Below, piece by piece: positions 26,233 through 34,425 of a DNA stretch of 64,000 nucleotides (positions within the stretch are counted from its first letter, which is position 1; every line of letters starts with the position of its first letter). The stretch lies in the NCBI GenBank assembly GCA_021650895.1, contig CP091278.1, positions 835,659 through 899,658 on the forward strand, read 5' to 3'. This stretch comes from Candidatus Jettenia sp. (GTDB lineage Bacteria; Planctomycetota; Brocadiia; Brocadiales; Brocadiaceae). The notes below the pieces were generated by a model, which was not told the DNA's origin, made no database searches, and saw nothing but the letters and a program-made list of their open reading frames with translations. A program made the translations under genes and the position numbers.

Positions 26233-26502
26233 TCAATCACTCCTACCTTTTGCCTTGACGACCTTAATCTCTTCTTCGGTTAGTTCATACAGATTGCAAA
26301 CTGTTTCATCTATTAACTCGTCCGTTGCTTTCATTCTTGCTTTTAATGGTTCAAGGGTGAACTTGCTTTTCGTATAGTAGCGTTCAAGGAATTTCTATAT
26401 CTTTCGGTCTGATGGGTCTAAGGATGTTTTGTTTTTATTTTTCCAGAGAAGTTCAGGGAATTGATTAAAAGTTGGATGAAGCACACTCAACAAAAAAGAC
26501 AT
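26233..26502 (-). pseudogene. Decayed C-terminal tail of a restriction-modification methylase
   Basis: Read on the minus strand from ATG 26502, one frame gives HPTFNQFPELLW, then an in-frame TAG (near 26395), then KFLERYYTKSKFTLEPLKARM, TDELIDETV and NLYELTEEEIKVV to a TGA at 26235. The ending with LTEEEIKVV resembles the C-termini of large adenine-specific type II restriction-methylases, whose last helices typically read Y-LYGLTEEEI. Only about 90 codons remain, with a stop inside, so this is a remnant. It abuts the integron-like region. Confidence 0.6.
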
Positions 26503-26531
26503 TAACGGATTTGCTCCGCTTAACCCATCCT

Positions 26532-26592
26532 GATTAACGCCTGAGTTAAGCCGCGCCGCGAAGCGGCGTCGGCTTGAATGAATTGTTAGGGC
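26532..26592 (-). other. attC: Integron attC recombination site
   Basis: Read on the minus strand, the site starts with core gccctaac, has paired inner boxes aagccg / cggctt, a GC-rich loop stem cgccgc / gcggcg, and ends ggcgttaatc. Overall it closely resembles attC sites of mobile integron cassettes. The terminal core gttaatc deviates from the gttrrry consensus. It follows the ridA stop by 20 bases, exactly where a cassette's attC belongs. Confidence 0.85.
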
Positions 26593-26611
26593 TCATGGTG
26601 AGTCAGACCCA

Positions 26612-27034
26612 TTAAGCCTCGTCCGCAATGATTACCGTAACGCGTATCTCAACACGCATATTTGGTTCACCGAGCGAGGTAACCCCAATGCATGTCCAAA
26701 TGGGTGCCCGTGCTCCCATATATTTCCTGAATTGATCTGTCATTGTGGAGATATGCTCCTCCCCAATGGAATCTGGCGCGGTAGGTACATGATAGGAATT
26801 TACGTGAACAACGTCCTTCCATGAGGCTCCAGCCAAAGCAAGTGTGCGCTCTACATTCTCAAACGCCTGGACAATCTGTTCTTTGATTGAGTTTGGAAAC
26901 TCATAATCATTGTTCCATCCTCCTTGCCCAGAAATCTCGACTCGATTTCCAATTTTTACGGCTTGTGAGTAATGGAATTTCTCCAGGTTCCTGTCGCCAT
27001 AACCTGGCGTAACAAAAAACTCGACTTTGCTCAT
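26612..27034 (-). CDS. RidA/YjgF-family protein in an integron cassette
   Basis: A 140-residue member of the RidA (YjgF/YER057c/UK114) family, whose best-known members hydrolyse reactive enamine/imine intermediates. Family features: SQAVKIGNRVEISGQGGW near residues 24-43, QIVQAFENVERTLALAGASWKDVV (54-77), and EPNMRVEIRVTVI near the end. The Arg that RidA proper uses just before the VEI strand is not seen at the equivalent place (CIGVTSLGEPNMRVEI), so it probably belongs to a Rid subgroup with another activity. The start has aaggagg 8 bases upstream. The gene lies between two attC sites, forming a complete cassette of about 535 bp (26538-27072). Confidence 0.88.
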   Translation of the reverse strand: MSKVEFFVTPGYGDRNLEKFHYSQAVKIGNRVEISGQGGWNNDYEFPNSIKEQIVQAFENVERTLALAGASWKDVVHVNSYHVPTAPDSIGEEHISTMTDQFRKYMGARAPIWTCIGVTSLGEPNMRVEIRVTVIIADEA

Positions 27035-27065
27035 GCCAAATCCTCCTTCGTGATATGCGGGGTGA

Positions 27066-27127
27066 GCCCTAACGCCAAAAATCAGCCGCCACGATTTTTG
27101 TGGTCGGCTGCATTTTTCTTGTTAGGC
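27066..27127 (-). other. attC: Integron attC recombination site
   Basis: On the minus strand it begins gcctaac and ends gttagggc, with paired boxes aaaaat / attttt, cagccg / cggctg and ccac / gtgg. These are the R and L boxes of an attC. The recombination point (g^ttaggg) falls 38 bases before the ridA start. It belongs to the preceding cassette that holds the 27397-27176 gene. Confidence 0.88.
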
Positions 27128-27175
27128 ATTCTTTATTATTGTCAAATAAAATGACCATATAGCTGCTTAAGCAAG

Positions 27176-27397
27176 TTAATGGGTTGCAATGTATTCCCTA
27201 AGAACCTTATTGACTGATTCCGAATCCGGGAAATGTTTTTTTACATCAGGATCGAGCATTATTGATCCGTCTTTTTCGGTAAAAAAATGAGTTTCGACCG
27301 ATCCATCTTTTTTGTTAATCTTCACAGTATGTCCCTTTCGATAAGCTTTATAATGTTTTCCTTGGATTCCCAATGAAAAATCATACACTTTTTTCAT
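27176..27397 (-). CDS. Small hypothetical protein, likely a cassette gene
   Basis: The frame ends 49 bases before the attC at 27127, so it is probably the gene of the upstream cassette. From ATG 27397 it encodes 73 residues with a beta-rich core (KHYKAYRKGHTVKINKKDGS, VETHFFTEKDGSIML) and a helical end (SESVNKVLREYI). The frame is open up to a TTG at 27529, which would add 44 Lys-rich residues; the ATG has gaag at suitable spacing and is preferred. No family recognised. Confidence 0.55.
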   Translation of the reverse strand: MKKVYDFSLGIQGKHYKAYRKGHTVKINKKDGSVETHFFTEKDGSIMLDPDVKKHFPDSESVNKVLREYIATH

Positions 27398-28165
27398 TTT
27401 ATTCACTTCTTTATTGTTTTCGCTTTTTTTCATAAGGCAGACTGTTTTCTTCTGTATAAGAAGTTGTCGTTTCTTCTCATGTTTTGCTCTAAGTACTATA
27501 GTATCAAACCTTTCCTTAGTTTTGCTCAAGTTACCGATCCCGGCTTATACAGACTGTATAAGCCAGATCAAAGCCTATCAACGGGGCTTCGGACACTGTG
27601 ACCTCTTTTGTTCAAGACATGGGTATAGATCATCGTCGTACTTAAGAGATGATAGAAGGTTGCTTTTTTCTTAAGATTGAGTATTAATAAAACAAAAACG
27701 AAGAAAATTACAAGCTTTTTTTAGTAAAATTGAAAAATCAAAGGGAAGAAAAATGGAACTTGGAAGATTCATATTTGTAAAATGATGTCGTACTTTACAA
27801 ACATGGTTTACTCCTGCCAAGAAACAAAAATATGGTATTTTACTTTATTTTATGTATTTCTTTTTTCGATTATTTCTGATATTTTGTATAAAACTCTTTA
27901 CAAAGAATTTCGTTTGTTATAAATATCATAGCGCAGCAAAGCTGTAACCAAAAATAGCTTAACTACAAAGCACACAAAGTTTTACACAAAGAATACAAAG
28001 AAAAACTTGCAAAAAAAAGAAGTTTTTACAGGATAATACTATAAAGCCCCATAATTAAATTAGGCTTTTGATAACTTTTATGCCACAAAGTCACAAAGAG
28101 AAACTTCGTGCCTTAGTGACTTTGTGGCTATTTCAAACTTCTTAAATGTTAAAATAGCTAAAATT
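27398..28165. other. Region between the cassette gene and tsaB
   Basis: Holds a perfect 11-bp inverted repeat (ggcttatacag a ctgtataagcc, 27542-27564) at the upstream end of the cassette frame, then about 500 AT-rich bases without a supported gene, and the gccac-family hairpin at 28082-28128. No integrase or attI site is seen. Confidence 0.45.
28082..28128. repeat. gccacaaag hairpin upstream of tsaB
   Basis: Perfect 13-bp arms gccacaaagtcac / gtgactttgtggc with a 21-base loop containing cttcgtgccttag. It shares its ends and loop wording with the repeat at 26020-26087. It lies 38 bases before tsaB and could affect its leader RNA. Confidence 0.65.
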
Positions 28166-28876
28166 ATGAAAGTACTTGGACTAGAAACATCGGGAAGCAT
28201 TGGAGGTGTTGCTGTTTGTGAGAATAAGCACGTTATTGCTGCCAGGGATTTAGAGGCTGGTATGCAGCATGGTAGAGAATTGGTACCAACCATTAAGGAT
28301 ATCTTTCAACAGATTGGTTGGAAATTTAGTGATATCGATCTTATTGCAGTCGACGTAGGACCGGGATCATATACGGGATTGCGCATAGGAGTAACATGTG
28401 CAAAGACTATGGCTTATGCATTACAAAAACCGGTTATTGATGTACCCATATTCGATAGTATCATTGAGAACTATATCATGGATTCCATACCTGTATGCCC
28501 TATTCTCGATGCGAGACGGAATCATGTCTATGCCTGCATCTATCAACCAGTCCCTATTCGTCTTGATCATGGGGTGGAAGTTGTTCAGAAGAAAAGGGTA
28601 TCCGAATTTCTGGTAATGCAGCCTGAGGAACTTTTATCTATTCTCCCACGGCCTGTAGTTGTTTTTGGAGATGGTGTCTCAGCCTATAGAGGTATATTTC
28701 AACAGAAGGATATTTTTATAGATGAAGAAGAGAATGCAATACCAAAGGCAAAGTATGTGGCTTTTCTGGGTGAGATGGCATACGAATCGGGACGGCGATG
28801 TGAAGTAGATCAATTACTGCCAATGTACCTACGACGAGCAGAGGCTGCTGAGAAATTGGAAAATAAGAAATTTTAA
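28166..28876 (+). CDS. tsaB: tRNA threonylcarbamoyladenosine biosynthesis protein TsaB
   Basis: TsaB is the non-catalytic ASKHA-fold partner of TsaD in making t6A37 of ANN-decoding tRNAs. The start MKVLGLETSGSIGGVAV, the motif DVGPGSYTGLRIGV (about 69-82) and ILDARRNHVYACIY (about 115-128) are canonical. The 236 residues match the family. The frame is open to 28124 but the preceding codons derive from the upstream repeat, so ATG 28166 is used. It is the only plus-strand gene between the integron region and the T2SS operon, convergent with gspF. Confidence 0.92.
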   Translation: MKVLGLETSGSIGGVAVCENKHVIAARDLEAGMQHGRELVPTIKDIFQQIGWKFSDIDLIAVDVGPGSYTGLRIGVTCAKTMAYALQKPVIDVPIFDSIIENYIMDSIPVCPILDARRNHVYACIYQPVPIRLDHGVEVVQKKRVSEFLVMQPEELLSILPRPVVVFGDGVSAYRGIFQQKDIFIDEEENAIPKAKYVAFLGEMAYESGRRCEVDQLLPMYLRRAEAAEKLENKKF

Positions 28877-28896
28877 CTTTCAGATTACTAACGGTA

Positions 28897-30099
28897 TCAA
28901 AACCGCAGGTCATTCACGCTGAGTATTGCCGTTAACATAGAGATTACAATTACGCCAACAATAGTACCCATGAGTAATATAAGCACAGGCTCTACTGCCG
29001 TTACAAGTCTCTTCATACGTTGTTCTACGTCAGCGTCAAAATTATCAGCAACTTTCAGAAGCATCTTATCTAAATTTCCCGTCTCTTCACCAACTTTCAA
29101 TAAATGCACGGCAATCTCTGGTAGAAAACCCCTTTTGGCAAGTGATACGGTAAGACCAGACCCCTCTTTTACATTACCTTTTACACTTCCAAGAATATCG
29201 GCAAGATAGTGATTCGATAACACGTCTTTAACGATATCCATAGATTTAAGTAATGATACACCGTTTTCCAGTAATGTACCTAATGTCCTGGCAAATCGAG
29301 ATATTTGCACTTTCCAGAGAAGATTACCAATAATAGGCAACTTTAACTTTTTTTGATCTATTTTTATTGATGTCTTCTTATCCCTCATAGCTCTCTTGTA
29401 CAAGAAGAATACGGCAATCGCTACAATAATTAAGGCCCAACCGTATCGAATGGAATAATGACTCAGACCGATAAGCACTTGGGTCGAAAAGGGAAGAGAA
29501 ATTCCCATACCCTCGAATATCTGAGAGAATTTAGGTATAACATAAATAACAAGAGCGCTTATTGATACGAGACCAGTAACACTCAGTAATAAAGGGTATA
29601 CCATTGCTGAAATGATTTCACCTCTCACTTTTTGTATTTTTTCCTGATATGATCCTAATCTCTTGAGTACCTGCGGCAATACCCCGCCTTCCTCCCCTGC
29701 ACGTATCATATTTACATAAACACTCGAGAACATCTTAATATGATTTGTGAGGGATTCAGCAAAAGACTTTCCGGACTTAATTCCGTTGAGCACATCTTCA
29801 ATAACACCTTTCATGCTATTATTATTTTGAGATGATATTAAGATAGATAAGCTTTTATCGATAGGAATGCCTCCCTCAAGAAGTGTTGCAAGTTCCTGAG
29901 TAAAGGGTAAAACGGCTTTCTTGTTTGCACGATTTAAGAGTAAGCCAAATTTTTTATTCTTATCTACCTGATAAACATGTAAAATGATATGTCCTGACTT
30001 GCGGAAATCATTAATTAAGTCTACCTTACTGGCAGCCTCTTTCTCCCCTTCAATAATACTACTGGAGGAAGTCAATAATCTGTATTTAAATGTACTCAT
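28897..30099 (-). CDS. gspF: Type II secretion inner-membrane platform protein F
   Basis: The polytopic platform protein that docks the secretion ATPase. Two tandem GspF domains: about 68-190 (FTQELATLLEGGIPIDKSLSIL, GEEGGVLPQVLKRLGSYQEK) and about 270-395 (FARTLGTLLENGVSLLKSMDIV, GEETGNLDKMLLKVADNFD), each followed by membrane helices. Its 400 residues equal the family length. Last gene of the minus-strand operon. Type IV pilus PilC is a close alternative, but the neighbours K, L, M, C and D make it GspF. Confidence 0.92.
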   Translation of the reverse strand: MSTFKYRLLTSSSSIIEGEKEAASKVDLINDFRKSGHIILHVYQVDKNKKFGLLLNRANKKAVLPFTQELATLLEGGIPIDKSLSILISSQNNNSMKGVIEDVLNGIKSGKSFAESLTNHIKMFSSVYVNMIRAGEEGGVLPQVLKRLGSYQEKIQKVRGEIISAMVYPLLLSVTGLVSISALVIYVIPKFSQIFEGMGISLPFSTQVLIGLSHYSIRYGWALIIVAIAVFFLYKRAMRDKKTSIKIDQKKLKLPIIGNLLWKVQISRFARTLGTLLENGVSLLKSMDIVKDVLSNHYLADILGSVKGNVKEGSGLTVSLAKRGFLPEIAVHLLKVGEETGNLDKMLLKVADNFDADVEQRMKRLVTAVEPVLILLMGTIVGVIVISMLTAILSVNDLRF

Positions 30100-30122
30100 A
30101 AATAATTGTTAATGTTATGGAA

Positions 30123-30776
30123 TTATTCTTTCGTGCCTGGTCTCATTACGACAGTTTGTTCTTCACCATACCAATCAAGTTTAATGAGATTTGATTCTAT
30201 ATTTTTTACTTTATATTCCGCTATTTCATCACCTTCTTCAACAAAAATAAAAGGTTTTTTATTAGCCACCTTATTTGGATTTTCGATCAATGCTTTTTTT
30301 GTATTTCCCAGAATCAATATCCCTTGCAGTACTATTTTCACCGGAGTCCCTCTTGGCTTTTGCTGGCTCACCACAGTTTGTTCAACTCCTTCTTCTTCAT
30401 CGTCGTCTTCTTCTTTTTCTTCATAAACCTCTTGCTTAGAATCTTTTTGTATCTCAGAAGAAACCCAGGCGGCACGGTTCGGCGAGAACGGGTTACTTAA
30501 TAGTATATGCTCATAATAATTTATCTCTTTCGCATTTGTAACCAGAGAAGGCAACAGATTTTTATTAACCGGCGCTTCCTCTTTGTATTTTTCTGATCTC
30601 ACAATATCCTCGGTTGGACGATACACTAACCATACGCAAAGAATGGCAAGGATGGCAACGCTTACAAAAAGACCGAGATTTATTATGGGTAAATAATATT
30701 TCCACTGTTTTATCTTTTTTTTAAAGATTTCTATAACAACCCACACTGATTTCGTATTCATATGAATAAATTTCAT
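30123..30776 (-). CDS. gspC: Type II secretion protein C-like
   Basis: GspC links the inner-membrane platform to the secretin. The 217 residues have a short cytoplasmic N-terminus, one membrane helix (about 32-52), an acidic low-complexity linker (EEKEEDDDEEEG, about 117-128) and a C-terminal homology region (about 140-215: VKIVLQGILILGNTKKALIEN, GDEIAEYKVKNIESNLIKL). It has no PDZ domain, so it is a short form. It lies 5 bases after gspM and 23 before gspF. Confidence 0.75.
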   Translation of the reverse strand: MKFIHMNTKSVWVVIEIFKKKIKQWKYYLPIINLGLFVSVAILAILCVWLVYRPTEDIVRSEKYKEEAPVNKNLLPSLVTNAKEINYYEHILLSNPFSPNRAAWVSSEIQKDSKQEVYEEKEEDDDEEEGVEQTVVSQQKPRGTPVKIVLQGILILGNTKKALIENPNKVANKKPFIFVEEGDEIAEYKVKNIESNLIKLDWYGEEQTVVMRPGTKE

Positions 30777-30780
30777 GGAA

Positions 30781-31383
30781 TCACAGCTTCTTTTCTATAG
30801 AGGCAACTGCCGTTAAAGTAGATGAAATATTTGCACCTTTTATAACATCAAAACCTAAGGTTTTGATCCTTAAATTATCTATAAAAAGGAATTTATCATC
30901 ATTATATTCTATATCATATAAAAAATTTTGTAACTTTTGAGAGCTATCCAGTTCGGTTATTTCAAAATTAATTGATACCGTAACGAGATACGGTTTTTTA
31001 TTAATTACCTCTTTCTTTAAGGCTGTACTTCTCGAAACGCTTAACCCATTCTTGACAGCAAGGTTATTTACTATTTCCTGTAATTTTGCAAAAGCAAGCT
31101 CTTCGGTTTCCTCAGACAAAAATTTTTCCTGGAGTTTTGTATAATATTCTTCCAGATCATTTAACCTGCCCTCATAGTAGTTTTTATTGGAAACAAATGA
31201 ATAGTATTTCTTCAGCAGGTTCTTTTGCGTCTCCAATCGTTCTTTTGTTTCGTGAATTGACTCAAAAAAGGGGGTAATAAGAATTTTATCAATAGCTATA
31301 TAAAAAAGAACGCTGAGAGCTACAATCAGCAGTATCCTTTCTCTTAACTTGAATTTTCTAAAGATCTCTAAAAGTTTTTCCAT
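30781..31383 (-). CDS. gspM: Type II secretion protein M-like
   Basis: A 200-residue bitopic membrane protein with a cytoplasmic N-terminus, one helix (about 17-36), a coiled-coil stretch (about 40-85) and a small ferredoxin-like periplasmic domain, the layout of GspM/PilO. Sequence identity in this family is low, so the call rests on layout and its place between GspL and GspC. It overlaps nothing, with 7 and 4 bases to the neighbours. Confidence 0.75.
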   Translation of the reverse strand: MEKLLEIFRKFKLRERILLIVALSVLFYIAIDKILITPFFESIHETKERLETQKNLLKKYYSFVSNKNYYEGRLNDLEEYYTKLQEKFLSEETEELAFAKLQEIVNNLAVKNGLSVSRSTALKKEVINKKPYLVTVSINFEITELDSSQKLQNFLYDIEYNDDKFLFIDNLRIKTLGFDVIKGANISSTLTAVASIEKKL

Positions 31384-31390
31384 AATTTAT

Positions 31391-32677
31391 CTACATCTTA
31401 ATATTTACTTTTATGCGGAACTTTTCCCGTCCGCTTTGTGTCTTCGTAACGGGTGATATTAAACCTACTCCAAAAAAAAGTGGTGAATTTTCCAGAATCG
31501 GTATCAGGTTTGTGGAAGATACCGCATCGCCTTCTATTTCAAAAGTATTTTTCTCAATGTTCATGGCTTTCACCCATGCATCATTTGGCAATACCTTTGC
31601 TAATTCTAAGATTACATCGATTCTTGATACATATTCTCCCTTTATTTCATTTATCTTAGTAACGGATTCCTCTAGCATTGTTATACGCTCTTGTAATTTC
31701 TCAACAGCAAGCACATCTTTTTTAATTGATTTAGCCTGAGCGTTTATGGTTTTTAGTGTTGCCATATTGTTCATCTTTTGAATATAAGGAACAAGAAATG
31801 CAAAAAATAGTAAAAAACCCATAATGAAACACATCAATACAATCTGAGGATTTAATCGTTTCTTGCGTGTCTTAATAAGACTCATATTACATGAGTAGTC
31901 AGATAGGCCATAAAGTGCACATCCATAGGATTCAGAATAATCGTCCAGCAATCGATAAGGAATTTTGTATTCATCGAGTGAGAAAACCCCATTATTAGCG
32001 CTCGTTAACAATATCTCTTCGGGAGGATTCGCTTTCAGCCAATTGGCTAATTCAGCCTCTGTTTTTATCATAGCTGATAAAATCAAACGGTCTTTTTCAT
32101 AGAGATTATAACTGTAACTTTCCGTATTCTTACCAATCAATACGGTAAGACCTTCCTTTTCCTCTTCCTCAAGTATAGGCAGAAAAGCAAAAGGTGAAAT
32201 AATAACCCGTGAAGGGTTAATCTTTAAGATGTGCAACTTAGAGAGAATAGTATCCAATTCCATTTTTTTTACTGCAATAACAAGAACTTTGGTATCTTGC
32301 CTGGTTTGAGAGACTGAATAAGAATCGAAATGAATATCAAAATAAACATTCTCATTGCTAAAAGGTATAAAACTGTCTAATTGATATTCAAGCGCTTCTC
32401 TTAACTCTTTGAGATTCGCATGAGGATAATTCATCTCTCTCACAATCGTATATTCTCTCGGCCAGGAGAAGATAATTTCTCCTTCAAATTTTTCCAATGG
32501 CAGCGATAGAGATTCCAATTGCTGGGTATCCTTGAGCATAAAATCTTTGATAGTATAAGTCTCATGCGAATAATGAATGAGTTTTTTATGGACAACCGTT
32601 ATGATAAGATCGTCCCCTCTAAGCGATAATCCCATCGCCCTTTGAAAAAACATATTTACAAATGGTATTCTATTCAT
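31391..32677 (-). CDS. gspL: Type II secretion protein L-like (PilM/PilN-type)
   Basis: A 428-residue assembly-platform protein. The N-terminal about 270 residues look like the actin-like cytoplasmic part of GspL/PilM (SWPREYTIVREMNYP, LREALEYQLDSFIPF, VLVIAVKKMELD). One membrane helix lies at about 279-300 (VLMCFIMGFLLFFAFLVPYI). The rest is a PilN-like periplasmic domain with a coiled coil and VLPNDAWVKAMNIEKNTFEIEG. In T2SS it recruits the GspE ATPase. It lies between gspK and gspM. Confidence 0.8.
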   Translation of the reverse strand: MNRIPFVNMFFQRAMGLSLRGDDLIITVVHKKLIHYSHETYTIKDFMLKDTQQLESLSLPLEKFEGEIIFSWPREYTIVREMNYPHANLKELREALEYQLDSFIPFSNENVYFDIHFDSYSVSQTRQDTKVLVIAVKKMELDTILSKLHILKINPSRVIISPFAFLPILEEEEKEGLTVLIGKNTESYSYNLYEKDRLILSAMIKTEAELANWLKANPPEEILLTSANNGVFSLDEYKIPYRLLDDYSESYGCALYGLSDYSCNMSLIKTRKKRLNPQIVLMCFIMGFLLFFAFLVPYIQKMNNMATLKTINAQAKSIKKDVLAVEKLQERITMLEESVTKINEIKGEYVSRIDVILELAKVLPNDAWVKAMNIEKNTFEIEGDAVSSTNLIPILENSPLFFGVGLISPVTKTQSGREKFRIKVNIKM

Positions 32678-32697
32678 ACGTGAAATCTCTACTACTA

Positions 32698-33765
32698 TTA
32701 AGGATACGCTGCAATAACCTTACAATTATCTAAACTTTTTTGAATAACGATTTTATAAGAATTCTTTATCTTATCTGAAGAAGCAATTGCATGAATTGTC
32801 ATATAATTTGAATCAGAGATTGTTAAATAATTTAAAATCTTCTGATAATCCTTACCTACAATACCGAACTGTGATAAGAGATCTTTCAGAGAATCTATTC
32901 TTTTAACCCCCCCCCATTTTTTCCTAAATTGAATTATCGCTTCAGCAATTTCGGAAGTAAACATAGGAATAGAGGAAAAAACTTCTTTCGATGCAAAGTT
33001 CACATTTATTTTCCCTGCACCGTAAATAGTTACGTGTTCTCTTATCATCTCAAAGATGTGTGGAGTAACACCTTTCACCAATGCCATTTCCTCGATAGAT
33101 TCAAATGATCCATTTTTTGGCTCATAGGGATCTGGCAAAGAACTATAATAATCTTTTTCGGCACCGTTAATATGATGTAAATCATCTTTATCAAGCCAAT
33201 CCAGGAGAGAATCTGTTATCGTTTCTGCAGTAAGTATATCTAATTTGCAAGAAGTTAGAAATTTAACAAAAGTATCTTTCGTATCATCTGTTATTTTGTT
33301 TATATTTATCTTTCCACTCTCATCACTAATAAATACATCACAATTCCTCTCTCCTATTTTTACAGAATAAGGTCTACTCCTTGGTTTCCATGGGCGTCTT
33401 CCAGCTATATTCTTATTTTTTTTATTATCATATAACAACCGATTCCCTTTTATCTTTTTGACATCTTTATCCCCTGTATCTTTTTCTTCGATTCCTGTTC
33501 CCACCAGCATCCGGGTAGCATAAATACATGCTCCTCGTGCTGCGTAAATATTTTTTATACGTTCTGTAGAAGCAATTTCTGTTTTTATGGCAACACTCGT
33601 ATTTCGTGTAAAACTTAATGCAACAAAACCCAAAATTACTATTGTCCAAAGGCTAAAAATTAGTACGTAACCATGATCGGCGATATAATCTCCTGCTCCT
33701 CCCCATATCTTGATACCTTGAGTTTTATTGCCTTGGGAATTTTTCCACTTATTTTCTCTTTCCAT
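32698..33765 (-). CDS. gspK: Type II secretion minor pseudopilin K
   Basis: GspK caps the pseudopilus tip with GspI and GspJ. After an unusually long leader of about 34 residues come DHGYVLIFSLWTIVILGFVAL (prepilin-type helix), DESGKININKITD, LLDWLDKDD, the characteristic GKINVNFASKEVF and a helix-hairpin-helix-like part. Its 355 residues are typical. Start ATG 33765 lies 106 bases inside gspJ; no other ATG, GTG or TTG occurs before the helix, so this overlap seems real. The helix-start Glu5 of other pseudopilins is absent, as usual for GspK. Confidence 0.82.
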   Translation of the reverse strand: MERENKWKNSQGNKTQGIKIWGGAGDYIADHGYVLIFSLWTIVILGFVALSFTRNTSVAIKTEIASTERIKNIYAARGACIYATRMLVGTGIEEKDTGDKDVKKIKGNRLLYDNKKNKNIAGRRPWKPRSRPYSVKIGERNCDVFISDESGKININKITDDTKDTFVKFLTSCKLDILTAETITDSLLDWLDKDDLHHINGAEKDYYSSLPDPYEPKNGSFESIEEMALVKGVTPHIFEMIREHVTIYGAGKINVNFASKEVFSSIPMFTSEIAEAIIQFRKKWGGVKRIDSLKDLLSQFGIVGKDYQKILNYLTISDSNYMTIHAIASSDKIKNSYKIVIQKSLDNCKVIAAYP

Positions 33766-34381
33766 TTTAAATCTGTGCCTTTTATACTAACAGAGTCCCG
33801 ATCCATCGCTTTAAAGTCTTTTTCGTTATCGCTATCCTCTTTATCAAGATATTCAAACGATATCGTATCACAATCCTTAAAAAAAGTTGTAGTGTCTCTA
33901 TCCATAATTAACTTGTTTTCAATTTCCTCAAATAGTTTGATAAGCGCCGGATTTCCTTTCGACTCAGTATACATAAGATCGTATTTACCATTCTCGCGAA
34001 GTACAATTTTATACGTAGCGATTATCATTCCTTGTCCATAATGTTTCTTTAAAGAAAGTGGTGATACAAAAATCAGTACATCTTTCTCTCCTGAAAAATA
34101 AAAACTTTCTTTTTTTTGCTTTCCATGAGAGATGGCGCAGGGGTATTCTTCTTATCATTGGTGTTATCACTTGTGGCTTTTAAAATATACAACGAAGATA
34201 CTTGTTGCCAGAAGAAATCGAAGGAAGCTTTTTCTTTTGTTGAATTATTAAACCAAACCTCCTCTCTTTCCATCGAAAATAGGCCTAATCTTATAGCGTA
34301 AGCACTGGACATAATTAAAATTGTACCAATAAAAACCGCTATAAGTAATTCGAATAATGTGAATCCTCCGTTACGTTCCAT
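33660..34381 (-). pseudogene. gspJ: Type II secretion minor pseudopilin J, split by one frameshift
   Basis: The first frame (from 34381) starts with the prepilin signature MERNGGFTLFELLIAVFIG, with cleavage after Gly and Glu at +5, and ends wrongly in VFIFQERKMY. One extra A in the run 34094-34098 would lead to SGEKDVLIFVSP and then the second frame (MIIATYKIVL to ISPIMVTY, ending at 33660). The joined protein is about 240 residues, usual for GspJ. A one-base homopolymer loss suggests sequence error. It overlaps gspK by 106 bases. Confidence 0.78.
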
Positions 34382-34425
34382 GTATAATTCTATTCCAGAA
34401 CAAATACTTCTTGTGAATGACTGGT

